Assembly: GCF_002532045.1 (NCBI RefSeq)
Contig: NZ_NWTG01000003.1
Coordinates: 248,001 to 312,000 of the forward strand
Length of the DNA stretch: 64,000 nt
Reading direction: 5' to 3'
Source: Bradyrhizobium sp. C9
GTDB lineage: Bacteria > Pseudomonadota > Alphaproteobacteria > Rhizobiales > Xanthobacteraceae
Each line of letters opens with the position of its first letter. The first letter of the stretch is position 1. Below are positions 7,993-16,575 of the stretch, in pieces. Both the position numbers and the translations under genes were made by a program. The notes under the pieces are model-generated. The model searched no databases. It was given only the letters and a program-made list of their open reading frames with translations, and had not been told where the DNA came from.

Positions 7993-9435
7993 TCACTGCA
8001 GGCCGGCGGCGGCCCGCGCCGCGCCGGTCAGTTCCAGAATATGCAGGCCGGTGTTGGCGCGGTCGACCGCGTAGATGTAGCCGCGCGCGTCGGTCTCGAC
8101 ATTGTTGGTCTGGATCGCGACCTTGCAACGGTCCTTGCCGTCGATCGTGACGCAGCGTTTGTCGGTCGCCGCCGTGATCGAGGGAATGAAGTAGCCCACT
8201 TCCTTTGGATGATAGGGATCGCGGATATCTAGTGCGCGGACGCCGGCGTTGAAGAAGGCGATGAAGGCGAGCCTCTTGTAATAGACCGGCGCCATGCTCT
8301 CGTTCGACGAATGCGAGCCGAACCGGCCGCCGCGTTCGCAGAACGCGCCCCAAGCCTCGGGCACGGTGTAGCTCGAGATCAGCATCGGCCGCGCTTCGGT
8401 GGTGACGTCTGCAAACCACACCATCTGCCGCGCCTCGCCGCATTCATTCTGGATCGCCTCGTCGACGATCATCACAATGTCGCGGCTCTTGCCGTCCTTG
8501 TCATGGGCGAATTCCGCGATCGGCATGCCAGGCATCGGAAACACCGTGTGCGCGCCGTTCATCGCCGACAGCGGCATCCGCGCGATCTCCGGGAATTTCA
8601 GATTGTCCGGTGTCGGCTCCTTGGGCCCATTCAGAAGCTTGTCGCGATCGACGATCTGCAGGAAGCCGCCCTTGTCGGTGCCGTAGCCGAAATAGACCCG
8701 GTTGCCCTTCGGCCCGGTCGAGATCGGCCCGTGCAATTCGGTCGGCACCGCGCCGGTCGCGCCCGGCTCCTGCCCGGGCAGGCCGAAGTCCCTGATCTTC
8801 ACGGGATGCGCGGGATCGGAGAGATCGTAGATTTGCGTCATGCGCCGCGTGCGCCAGTCCGGTGCGCCCGACACCAGGAAGGCGATGCCGGTGTCGCATT
8901 CCCAGAAATTCTTGTGCGTGTCCTTCAGCCCGCCGATCCGGGTGACCAGCACGGGATTAGCGGGATCGGCCACGTTCCAGATCTCATGTGCCTCGCTGCC
9001 GAAAGTGCGCAGCATGTAGACCGCGTTGCGATCGCCCTTCGGCAGATCCTTGCCGTCGCAGATCCGCACCATCTGCGCGCCGCCGGATTCGTATTTGCCT
9101 TCCTGGCCTGGAATGTGCCGCAGATATTTCGGATGCGCGGGATCGGTGACGTCGACGATCGAGGTGCCATTTGGTTCAGGCTTACCGGTCATCGGATTGA
9201 CGGGATCAGGAATGTCGTCGGTGCCGCCGTGATGGCCGATATAGGCGATCCACCGGTCGCCCTGGTGATGGATGGTCGGCTGATAGGCGCTGCGCGCCTG
9301 CAGGTCGCTGGTTCCAACCAGCCGCATGTTGGAGGCTTCAGGCGGGTCGCCGATCTTCTGCTGCTGGGCGCTCGCAGCATTCGCGAGCAGGACGAAAATG
9401 AACGCGCAGCAAACTGCCGTAGCACGACCACCCAT
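7993..9435 (-). CDS. LVIVD-repeat beta-propeller protein, secreted
   Basis: A 480-residue protein with a cleavable signal peptide (hydrophobic residues about 6-20, ending ANAASA). The mature part repeats motifs of the form 'IVDVTDPAHPKYL', 'IWNVADPANPVLV', 'IYDLSDPAHPVKI' and 'ALDIRDPYHPKEV', the LVIVD repeat that builds a beta-propeller. The start at 9435 gives a clean signal peptide; a longer open frame to 9573 would run back across the arsR promoter and is rejected. Function unknown; many relatives are surface or periplasmic. It is divergent from the arsR gene and shares a 121-base gap with it. Confidence 0.8.
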   Translation of the reverse strand: MGGRATAVCCAFIFVLLANAASAQQQKIGDPPEASNMRLVGTSDLQARSAYQPTIHHQGDRWIAYIGHHGGTDDIPDPVNPMTGKPEPNGTSIVDVTDPAHPKYLRHIPGQEGKYESGGAQMVRICDGKDLPKGDRNAVYMLRTFGSEAHEIWNVADPANPVLVTRIGGLKDTHKNFWECDTGIAFLVSGAPDWRTRRMTQIYDLSDPAHPVKIRDFGLPGQEPGATGAVPTELHGPISTGPKGNRVYFGYGTDKGGFLQIVDRDKLLNGPKEPTPDNLKFPEIARMPLSAMNGAHTVFPMPGMPIAEFAHDKDGKSRDIVMIVDEAIQNECGEARQMVWFADVTTEARPMLISSYTVPEAWGAFCERGGRFGSHSSNESMAPVYYKRLAFIAFFNAGVRALDIRDPYHPKEVGYFIPSITAATDKRCVTIDGKDRCKVAIQTNNVETDARGYIYAVDRANTGLHILELTGAARAAAGLQ

Positions 9436-9519
9436 GTGCACCACCCCGAATTCCCAGGCCAATCTGCGTTGGCTGTGCGGAACGCTAGCACGGCCATACC
9501 GGTGCCCAAACACACGCTC

Positions 9520-9549
9520 TTGACATGCAACCATTTGGTTGCATATTAT
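9520..9549 (+). promoter_or_regulatory. arsR promoter with perfect palindromic operator
   Basis: TTGACA (9520-9525) and TATTAT (9544-9549) are separated by 18 bases. The spacer is almost entirely a perfect inverted repeat, ATGCAACC-ATTT-GGTTGCAT (9525-9544). A repressor bound there would cover both boxes. The expected transcription start lies at about 9556-9557, the A of the ATG. Confidence 0.75.
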
Positions 9550-9556
9550 CCGACCC

Positions 9557-9871
9557 ATGGATGAAGTCTTCAAAGCCCTCGCGGATGCCTCACGGCGGAC
9601 GCTGCTTGACCGGCTTCACGATCAGAACGGGCAGACGCTCGGCGAGCTCTGCGACGGCCTCGACATGACGCGTCAGGCCGTCACCAAGCACCTTGTGATT
9701 CTCGAGGAGGCCAACCTCGTCACCACGATCAAGCATGGCCGCGAGAAGCTGCATTACCTCAACCCGGTTCCGATCCATCAGATCGGCGAGCGGTGGATCA
9801 AGAAGTTCGAGCGCGGCAAGCTCGCCGCGCTCAGTGAACTGAAAAGACAATTGGAGAAGCGTGATGAGTAA
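9557..9871 (+). CDS. ArsR family transcriptional repressor
   Basis: A 104-residue winged-helix protein (MDEVFKALADASRRTLLDRL ... LCDGLDMTRQAVTKHLVILEEANLV ... GREKLHYLNP), the ArsR subtype that is usually paired with SRPBCC/AHSA1 proteins. It has no Cys pair of the metal-sensing type, so it probably responds to something other than a metal. The ATG at 9557 is chosen because an upstream TTG at 9539 would lie inside the promoter. It overlaps the next gene by 8 bases. Confidence 0.9.
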   Translation: MDEVFKALADASRRTLLDRLHDQNGQTLGELCDGLDMTRQAVTKHLVILEEANLVTTIKHGREKLHYLNPVPIHQIGERWIKKFERGKLAALSELKRQLEKRDE

Positions 9872-10328
9872 GCCGGACTACGTCTACGTCACCTATATCG
9901 AGACCACCGCCGACAAGCTGTGGCACGCGCTGACATCAAGCGAGTTCACCGAACGCTTCTGGTTCGGCTATCGTGTCAGCTCGGACTGGAAGGTCGGCTC
10001 GCCCTACCACTTGTCCAAGGACAGCAGCCGCGCCGTGCAGGGCGAAGTGCTGATCGCGGATCCGCCGAGCAAGCTCGCCTACAGCTGGGACGTGGTGAAG
10101 GAAGGTCATGCGCGCGAACAGGTCTCACGCGTGACCTTCGACATCGAACCGCACGGCGGGGTGGTCAAGCTGACCGTGACGCACGACAATCTCGGTCCGA
10201 AGACGCTGCGTGACATCTCCGGCGGCTGGCCGATGGTGATTGCAAGCCTGAAGAGCTTCCTGGAGACCGGACGCGAGCTGCCGGCCGACCTGCTCACCAG
10301 CGGCGCGAGGGAGGCCTACCATGCCTAA
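9864..10328 (+). CDS. SRPBCC (AHSA1-like) protein, first of three tandem paralogues
   Basis: A 154-residue START/Bet v1-fold protein of the AHSA1 type that binds hydrophobic ligands in a deep cavity; no enzyme activity is assigned. The N-terminus VYVTYIETTADKLWHALTSS and the C-terminal GGWPMVIASLKSFLETG are family signatures. It is preceded by GGAGAAG (9853-9859) and overlaps arsR by 8 bases. Its C-terminus overlaps the next paralogue by 8 bases. Codon alignment with the next two genes shows a clear tandem family. Confidence 0.88.
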   Translation: MSKPDYVYVTYIETTADKLWHALTSSEFTERFWFGYRVSSDWKVGSPYHLSKDSSRAVQGEVLIADPPSKLAYSWDVVKEGHAREQVSRVTFDIEPHGGVVKLTVTHDNLGPKTLRDISGGWPMVIASLKSFLETGRELPADLLTSGAREAYHA

Positions 10329-10788
10329 GCCCGAATTCGTCTACGTTACCTACATCGAGACCACGCCGGACAGACTGTGGGACGCGCTGACCAACAGTAG
10401 CTTCACGCGGCAGTACTGGTTCGACACCGAGCTGAAATCGGACTGGAAGGTCGGCTCGCCGCTCGCGCTGGTGATGAGCGGCAAGACCACCGACACCGGC
10501 GAGATCCTCGAGGCCGACCGGCCGCGGCGCCTCGCCTACACGTTCAAGCACGAGGCCGACCCTGACATGCGCAAGGAACCGGCAACGAAAGTTGTGTTCA
10601 CGCTCGAGCCGTTCGGCAATGTCGTGAAGCTGACCGTCACACATGAGGGCTTCGGCGTCGGCAGCAAGCTGCTCGACGGCATTTCCAAAGGCTGGCCGGC
10701 GATCCTGTCCGGGCTCAAGAGCCTGCTCGAGACCGGCAAGGCGGTCACGATCCCGCCTGCCGCGCTCGCGATCGACGGCTTCGAGTGA
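10321..10788 (+). CDS. SRPBCC (AHSA1-like) protein, second of three tandem paralogues
   Basis: A 155-residue SRPBCC protein, closest to the preceding gene (VYVTYIETTPDRLWDALTNS, SDWKVGSPL, GWPAILSGLKSLLETG). It is the second member of the operon under the ArsR regulator. Start overlap of 8 bases with the preceding gene implies translational coupling. Ligand unknown. Confidence 0.88.
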   Translation: MPKPEFVYVTYIETTPDRLWDALTNSSFTRQYWFDTELKSDWKVGSPLALVMSGKTTDTGEILEADRPRRLAYTFKHEADPDMRKEPATKVVFTLEPFGNVVKLTVTHEGFGVGSKLLDGISKGWPAILSGLKSLLETGKAVTIPPAALAIDGFE

Positions 10789-10820
10789 CAATGAAAATCT
10801 ATCGAAGGATACGTGCGGAC

Positions 10821-11336
10821 ATGAATATCGAGAAATTCAAACCGGCGATCATCTACGCGATCTACATCGCTTCCACGCCGGAGAGGGTATGGCAAGCACT
10901 GACGAATGCTGAGTTCAGCCGGCAGTATTTCTCCGGCAACGCGGTCGAAGTCGATCTTCGGGTCGGTGGCGCCTACATCGTGCGCACGCCCGACGGTGCG
11001 CTGCACATCTCCGGCGAGGTGATCGAGTGCGATCCCTTGAGGCGGCTGACCATCACCTTCAACGTCAACTGGCCGCAGCTCGTCGAGAAGCTCGGGCCGA
11101 CGCTCGTGACCTACGAGATCGAGCCGGCCGGCGACGGCGTGAAGCTGACCTTGCTGCAATCGCATGATCGCCCGATCAGCGACGACATCCTGTCCGGCGG
11201 CCGCACCGGCTGGCCGGCGATCCTTTCCAGCCTGAAGAGCCTCATGGAGACGGGCAAGCCCATGGCGATCCCGATGCAGCCGCCACAGCGCATGATGGCC
11301 GCGCTGAAGGAATTGGGAATCCCGATGCCGTCGTGA
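10821..11336 (+). CDS. SRPBCC (AHSA1-like) protein, third of three tandem paralogues
   Basis: A 171-residue SRPBCC protein (AIYIASTPERVWQALTNAE, GWPAILSSLKSLMETGK), more diverged than the first two. I chose ATG 10821 because it aligns with the paralogue N-termini; GTG 10785, overlapping the previous stop, and ATG 10791 would add 10-12 residues and cannot be excluded. It has a longer C-terminal extension (about 25 residues after METGK) than its neighbours. It ends the arsR operon, converging on the DUF2189 gene only 3 bases away. Confidence 0.85.
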   Translation: MNIEKFKPAIIYAIYIASTPERVWQALTNAEFSRQYFSGNAVEVDLRVGGAYIVRTPDGALHISGEVIECDPLRRLTITFNVNWPQLVEKLGPTLVTYEIEPAGDGVKLTLLQSHDRPISDDILSGGRTGWPAILSSLKSLMETGKPMAIPMQPPQRMMAALKELGIPMPS

Positions 11337-11339
11337 AGA

Positions 11340-12143
11340 TCACTCCCGCCGCAGCATCGGATCCGCAAAGGAACCGACCGGGACCACGACGCGACGGTAG
11401 AGATGCCAGGTCGTGTGCCCAAGCACCGGAATTGTCACGAGCAGGCCAAGGAAATACGGGATCGCCGAGACGATCAGCAGCACGACGATAACCGCGGCCC
11501 ATCCGATCATGGGCAGCGGGCTCGTCACGACGGCACGCACGCTCGTGATCATAGCAGTCACGAAATCGACTTCGCGATCCAGCAGCAGCGGGAACGATAT
11601 TACGGTCAGCGAGAACAGAATCAGCGACAGCGCCGCCCCGTCGGCATTGCCGATGGCGAGGAACAAGAGGCCCTCATTGGTGGTCAGCACCACCGTCAGG
11701 AATTCGCGAAAGCTGGAAAAGGAAACGTTGAGCCCGAGCAGGAGCGCGAGCAGCAGCCTCACCTGGTACATCCAGATCACGAACACGAACAACGTGACGA
11801 ACGCCATCCAGCCGATTTCGCCGCGCGAGCGCAGCTTCGACCAGATCGCGCCGAGCGAAATCGGCTGGCCCGCTTCGCGGCGCCTGCTGATCTCGTACAG
11901 ACCTACCGCAACGAACGGGCCGATCAGCGCAAACCCCGCCGCGAGCGGATAGGCCAGATAGACCATGCCGAGCGCGGTCAGGCACAGCAGGATCGCATTG
12001 CCACCGAGCACGTAGATCGCACCGAACATCAGTCCGTAGAGCGGCACGGCCTGGAAATCGCGCAGTCCCTGCCCCAGCGCCTCCGCGATGTCAGCCACGC
12101 GAATCTTGCGCACCACCGGATCGAACTTGCCAGAAACCGACAT
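11340..12143 (-). CDS. DUF2189 integral membrane protein
   Basis: A 267-residue polytopic membrane protein of the DUF2189 family, function unknown. The N-terminal segment (FDPVVRKIRVADIAEALGQG) is the family signature, followed by six or so hydrophobic helices. ATG 12143 is preferred because GGCAGGAC lies just upstream on the minus strand; ATGs at 12173 and 12200 would extend it by 10 or 19 residues. It lies downstream of the acyl-CoA ligase on the same strand and could be cotranscribed. Confidence 0.8.
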   Translation of the reverse strand: MSVSGKFDPVVRKIRVADIAEALGQGLRDFQAVPLYGLMFGAIYVLGGNAILLCLTALGMVYLAYPLAAGFALIGPFVAVGLYEISRRREAGQPISLGAIWSKLRSRGEIGWMAFVTLFVFVIWMYQVRLLLALLLGLNVSFSSFREFLTVVLTTNEGLLFLAIGNADGAALSLILFSLTVISFPLLLDREVDFVTAMITSVRAVVTSPLPMIGWAAVIVVLLIVSAIPYFLGLLVTIPVLGHTTWHLYRRVVVPVGSFADPMLRRE

Positions 12144-12228
12144 CAGTCCTGCCGCGAATGATTGATCCTGCATCGATGCAGGCAATGGCGAGAGCCGCAT
12201 TGACGCCGATCAATATTGTGTCGCGGGC

Positions 12229-13839
12229 CTACCCCAGCGCCCGCAACTCGCGCCGCAGCACCTTGCCAGTGGCCGTCATCGGCAGGCTGTCGGCGAACTG
12301 CACGAAGCGCGGATATTCGTGGGCGGCGAGCTGGACCTTGACGAACTCCTGGATCTCGCGCGCCAGCGCGTCGCTCGGCGCATGGCCCGGACGCAGCACG
12401 ATCCAGGCCTTGATCGATTCGGTGCGGATCGGATCGGGAATGCCGACCACCGCCGACATCGCGACCGCCGGATGCTTCATCAGCGTATGCTCGATCTCGG
12501 ACGGGCCGACGCGATAGCCGGCAGTCGTGATGACGTCGTCCTCGCGGCTGACGTACCAGAAATAGCCGTCGTCATCCTGCACGCCGAGATCGCCGGTCAG
12601 CAGGAATTCGCCGGCATACTTCTTCGCGGTCGCCTCCGGATTGCGCCAATACTTGAGCATGGTGCAAGGGCACGGCTGGCGCACGCCGATGATGCCGCGC
12701 TGGCCACGCGGCAGCTCCTCGCCTCTGTCGTTGACGATGCGGACGTCGAAGCCCGGCGTGGCGCGGCCCATCGAGCCCGGCCGGATCGGAAACAGATTGG
12801 AATTGCTGCCGATCACCAAATTGCATTCGGTCTGCCCGAACACCTCATGGGCATCGATGCCGAAGGTCTCGCGCACCCAGCCGAGCAATTCGCCGCCGAG
12901 CGACTCGCCGCCGGTGAAGATGCTGCGCAGCCTGACGCCGGAATTCTTCACATCGGCCTGCCGCATCAGCTTCAGCGCGGTCGGCGGCAGGAACACGTTG
13001 CGGATGCCGAGCTCGGCCATCATCTGCATCGCGGCCTGCGGCTCGAATTTGCGGGCGCGGTGACCGACCATCGGGATGCCGTGGTACCAGAACGCGAACA
13101 GGCCGTTGATCAGGCCGCCGATCCAGGCCCAGTCGGCCGGCGTCCACATCAAGTCGCGGGGCTTGGGCAGGAAGTTGTGGCACATCTCGACATTGGGCAG
13201 ATGGCCGAGCACCACGCGATGCGCATGCAGCGCGCCCTTCGGATTGCCCGTGGTGCCCGAGGTGTAGATGATCAACGCGGGATCGTCGGCCGACGTGTCC
13301 ACAGTGGCAAATTCAGGGGACGCCGATCGGATCGCGCTCCAGAATGACTTCGTACCGGCTGGCGTCTTTTCGCCGACGATGTAGACGCTCTTCAGCTCGG
13401 GCAGGCGATCGCGGATCTTGGCGATCTTCTCCCAGCCGGCCTCATCGGTGATGACGGCTTTCGCCGCCGAGTTCGACAGGCGGAATTCGAGCGCATCCTC
13501 GCCGAACAGTGCAAACAGCGGGATCGAGATCAGCGCCGCGCGGAACGCGGCAAGATGCGCGACCGGCAATTCGAGCGATTGCGACAGGAACACCGCGACG
13601 CGGTCGCCGCGCACGAGGCCATCGGCAGTCAGGACATTGGCGAAGCGGCGTGAGGCGTCGGCGACTTCATCAAACGAGGTGCGCGTGGCGCCGCCATCCT
13701 CATCGACATAGACCAGCGCGAGCCGACCGGTACCGTCGGCATGGCGGTCGCAGCATGCGGTAGCCATGTTGAAGCGGGCGGGGACGTCCCAGCGGAAGTT
13801 GCGGTAGAGTTCGTCGTAGGTTTTGGCTTCCTGAAGCAT
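12229..13839 (-). CDS. AMP-forming acyl-CoA ligase (medium-chain type)
   Basis: A 536-residue ANL-superfamily enzyme that activates a carboxylic acid to an acyl-CoA through an acyl-adenylate. The P-loop IIYTSGTTGNPKGALHAHR, the central motif EVFGQTECN, the ATP-binding GDLGVQDDDGYFWYVSRED and the C-terminal lysine motif MTATGKVLRRELR are all present. Overall pattern is closest to acetyl/medium-chain ligases (AcsM or benzoate-ligase-like) rather than true acetyl-CoA synthetase, which is over 100 residues longer. Exact acid unknown. Confidence 0.88.
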   Translation of the reverse strand: MLQEAKTYDELYRNFRWDVPARFNMATACCDRHADGTGRLALVYVDEDGGATRTSFDEVADASRRFANVLTADGLVRGDRVAVFLSQSLELPVAHLAAFRAALISIPLFALFGEDALEFRLSNSAAKAVITDEAGWEKIAKIRDRLPELKSVYIVGEKTPAGTKSFWSAIRSASPEFATVDTSADDPALIIYTSGTTGNPKGALHAHRVVLGHLPNVEMCHNFLPKPRDLMWTPADWAWIGGLINGLFAFWYHGIPMVGHRARKFEPQAAMQMMAELGIRNVFLPPTALKLMRQADVKNSGVRLRSIFTGGESLGGELLGWVRETFGIDAHEVFGQTECNLVIGSNSNLFPIRPGSMGRATPGFDVRIVNDRGEELPRGQRGIIGVRQPCPCTMLKYWRNPEATAKKYAGEFLLTGDLGVQDDDGYFWYVSREDDVITTAGYRVGPSEIEHTLMKHPAVAMSAVVGIPDPIRTESIKAWIVLRPGHAPSDALAREIQEFVKVQLAAHEYPRFVQFADSLPMTATGKVLRRELRALG

Positions 13840-13895
13840 GGCAGCAGACTAGACCATCGCCGCCCGACCACAAACCCCTCCTTGCGGGGAAGCCG

Positions 13896-15416
13896 TCAGG
13901 CTGCCGCCCGCTGCATGGCGAACTCGGCCTCGAGGCTTTCGCGGTCGCGATAGATCGACGCGACGGCGAGCACACGCCCGCCGCGCTTGTAGCGAAGCAT
14001 GCAGTCCCTGCCGGCGATGCTGCCGTCTACTGCGATCTCGTCCCACTGCTCAGCGTGGCCGACATAGTTGATCGGCACGTCGTAATGCTGGCTCCAGAAG
14101 AACGGCACCGCATCGAATACCTCGCGCTGTCCAAGCATATTCCGCGCGGCGGTCTGGCCCTGGCGCTCGGCCACCACCCAATGCTCGACCCGGATCGCCT
14201 CGCGGCTGTGCGGATCGGGCCAGCGCGCGATGTCGCCGGCCGCGTAGATGCCGGAGACACTGGTCTCCAGATAGGCGTCCACTTTCACGCCGCGATCGAT
14301 CGCGAGCCCGGCCCCCTCCGCCAGCGCCAGCCGCGGCTTCACGCCGACGCCGAGCACGACGAAATCGGCATCGAGCACGGGTCCGCTCTTCAGGTGCGCG
14401 CGCTTGCCCTCGATCGCACTCACCGTGTCGCCGAGGTGGAAGACGACACCATGCTCTTCGTGCAGCGCGCGGACAAAATCACCCATCTCAGGCCCGAGCA
14501 CGCGCTCCAGCGGCCGCTGTTCCAGCCCGACCACGTGAACCTCGATCTCCCTCGCGCGCAACGAGGCCGCAACCTCGAGCCCGATGAAGCTTGCGCCGAT
14601 CACGACCGCGCGGCGCGCTCCACTGGCCGAGGCGATGATCGCGCGGCAATCGTCGAGCGTGCGCAGCACGTGAACGTGGGGCTGATCCACGCCCGGGATC
14701 GGCAGCCGCATCGGCTCCGCGCCGGTCGCCAGCAGCAGCCGGTCATATGGAATTGTTTCGCCGCCGGCCAGCACGACGTTGCGACGGCCGATGTCGATCG
14801 ACTTGACCTCGGTCCCCAGCCTGAGATCGATCGTCGTATCGGGATAGAAATTGTCCGGCTTCAGCGGCAGCCAGTCTTCCGGCGCGCTGCCGGCGAGGAA
14901 GTCCTTCGACAGGTTCGGCCGATCCACCGGCGGCGCGGTCTCGCCGCTCAGCATGACGATGCCGCCGCGATAGTCCTGCCGTCGCAGCATCTCGGCGGCG
15001 GCGAACCCAGCCGCGCCTCCGCCGACGATCACGATCCTGCTGGGCGAATCGACCGATCCCTTGACGCGGGGTTTCGGCTGCTCGCGCTTCTCGCGCACGA
15101 CGATGCGATCGCCGTCGTGCTCGACCTTCCAGACCGCGAGCGCGCTGAAGGCGGGCGCAGCGGTCGCTTCACCGGTGCGAATGTCAAAGCAGGCGTGATG
15201 CCAGGGGCAATGGACGGTCTCGCCCTCCACCAGGCCTTCGGCGAGTGGACCGTGGTAATGGCTGCAATGCGCGTCGATGGCGAAGATATCCGCCCCCGAA
15301 CGCACCAGCAGCACGTCCGCGTCGCCGACATGGCCGAGCAACATCGTGCCCGGGACGTCCGAGAGTGCCACACCTTGTGTCAGATCCGGACCGGAAGGAG
15401 CTTGCTGATCGGCCAT
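13896..15416 (-). CDS. Rieske-domain FAD-dependent oxidoreductase (ferredoxin reductase type)
   Basis: A 506-residue fusion of an N-terminal Rieske 2Fe-2S domain (C51, H53, C70, H73) with a pyridine-nucleotide-disulfide oxidoreductase module (GGGAAG at 132-137 for FAD; a second GASFIG dinucleotide site later) and a reductase C-terminal domain. This is the AIFM3/Rieske-reductase family, thought to transfer electrons from NAD(P)H. ATG 15416 is chosen: it has GGAG 8-12 bases upstream and avoids overlap with the DUF1801 gene. Partner proteins are not encoded nearby. Confidence 0.88.
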   Translation of the reverse strand: MADQQAPSGPDLTQGVALSDVPGTMLLGHVGDADVLLVRSGADIFAIDAHCSHYHGPLAEGLVEGETVHCPWHHACFDIRTGEATAAPAFSALAVWKVEHDGDRIVVREKREQPKPRVKGSVDSPSRIVIVGGGAAGFAAAEMLRRQDYRGGIVMLSGETAPPVDRPNLSKDFLAGSAPEDWLPLKPDNFYPDTTIDLRLGTEVKSIDIGRRNVVLAGGETIPYDRLLLATGAEPMRLPIPGVDQPHVHVLRTLDDCRAIIASASGARRAVVIGASFIGLEVAASLRAREIEVHVVGLEQRPLERVLGPEMGDFVRALHEEHGVVFHLGDTVSAIEGKRAHLKSGPVLDADFVVLGVGVKPRLALAEGAGLAIDRGVKVDAYLETSVSGIYAAGDIARWPDPHSREAIRVEHWVVAERQGQTAARNMLGQREVFDAVPFFWSQHYDVPINYVGHAEQWDEIAVDGSIAGRDCMLRYKRGGRVLAVASIYRDRESLEAEFAMQRAAA

Positions 15417-15483
15417 GGCCTGTCTCCAGTTTATCCAGAACTTCGCCCCGAAGGCGCCGGCGCCGGCTCTCGGCAAGCCGATC

Positions 15484-15951
15484 TCAGCTTCCCTGCATGT
15501 AGCGGACCGGGTTCTCCTTGTCCGCCTTGAAGATATCGGCGGCCTCGGCGAACAGCGCCGCAACGGCAGCTGCCTTCAGATCAACAAACGCCTCGAAGCT
15601 GAAATTGTTGCCACCGGCCCGCAATTCGCCGAGTTGACCGGCGTAGCAGGACACCAGCGGATTCCCGTTACGGGTGACCGCGACATAGATGCTGATGTAG
15701 TTCTTCTGCAGCGCCACCCCGATCACCGGCCAGACCGCCGTCTTGCCGGACTTGATCGCGTAGCGAAACTGACCGTAGCCGATCATGTTCATGCGCATGC
15801 CGGCCTCGCCGGCCGGTGTGCCCGCATGAAAGTGCCGCTTGAGCGAAGGCGCGGCCTTTCGCATCAGCGCATGGACTTGTTCGAGATCCGCGGTCCGGCC
15901 CGGATCGAAGGCGAGGTAAGCTTCCAGACTGTCCGCCGCGACACGAAACAT
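15484..15951 (-). CDS. DUF1801 domain protein
   Basis: A 155-residue protein with the features of the DUF1801 (YdhG-like) fold: a helical N-terminal part followed by NMIGYGQFRYAIKSGKTAVW and a beta-strand block (GVALQKNYISIYVAV). Function unknown. It sits 15 bases after the GatB/YqeY gene on the same strand. Confidence 0.75.
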   Translation of the reverse strand: MFRVAADSLEAYLAFDPGRTADLEQVHALMRKAAPSLKRHFHAGTPAGEAGMRMNMIGYGQFRYAIKSGKTAVWPVIGVALQKNYISIYVAVTRNGNPLVSCYAGQLGELRAGGNNFSFEAFVDLKAAAVAALFAEAADIFKADKENPVRYMQGS

Positions 15952-15966
15952 CGGAAGCCTCCGCCA

Positions 15967-16422
15967 CTATCCCGCGAGCGCGGCCTTCACCAGGCCGCTG
16001 GCCTTGCCGAAATCCATCTGGCCGGCGTATTTCGCCTTCAGGGCGCCGATCACCTTGCCCATGTCCTTGATCCCGGCAGCATTGGTCTCGGCGATGATGG
16101 CCGCGATCGCGGCCTTCACGTCGTCCTCGGACATCTGCTTCGGCAGGTAGGCGGAGATCACGGCGATCTCCTCGCGCTCCTGGGCGGCGAGCTCGGCACG
16201 GCCGCCCTTGTCATAGAGTTCGACCGATTCCTGGCGCTGCTTGATCATCTTCTGCAGGACGCTCAGGAGCTCGGCATCGGAGAGTGGCGGCTTGCCCTGC
16301 CCGCGCGCGTCGATGTCGGCGTTCTTGATGGTCGAATTGACCATGCGCAGCGTGGAAAGCTTGCGCTCGTCCTTCGCCTTCATCGCTTCCTTGACCGCAG
16401 TATTGATATCGTCGCGCAGCAT
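15967..16422 (-). CDS. GatB/YqeY domain protein
   Basis: A 151-residue YqeY-type protein resembling the C-terminal tRNA-binding domain of GatB. Typical segments are VKEAMKAKDERKLSTLRM at the start, EREEIAVISAYLPKQMSEDD in the middle and GKVIGALKAKYAGQMDFGKA near the end. It is proposed to interact with tRNA or amidotransferase, but its role is unproven. It is the first gene of a minus-strand run (DUF1801, Rieske reductase) and lies near carA, an arrangement common in Rhizobiales. The 153 bases upstream contain GC-rich inverted repeats and no gene. Confidence 0.88.
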   Translation of the reverse strand: MLRDDINTAVKEAMKAKDERKLSTLRMVNSTIKNADIDARGQGKPPLSDAELLSVLQKMIKQRQESVELYDKGGRAELAAQEREEIAVISAYLPKQMSEDDVKAAIAAIIAETNAAGIKDMGKVIGALKAKYAGQMDFGKASGLVKAALAG

Positions 16423-16575
16423 CCTGATGTCCTCTCGTCCTACAGGATGCTGATCTAAGCCCTTCGCCCGGCCAGAACAACAGTTAAGCCCCGGTTCTGG
16501 CCTCCCCAGGACCGGGACGGCCGGCCTCGGGCCGGCATTGGCGCCGCCGCCGGTACGCCGGCGCGCCGGGCAGTT

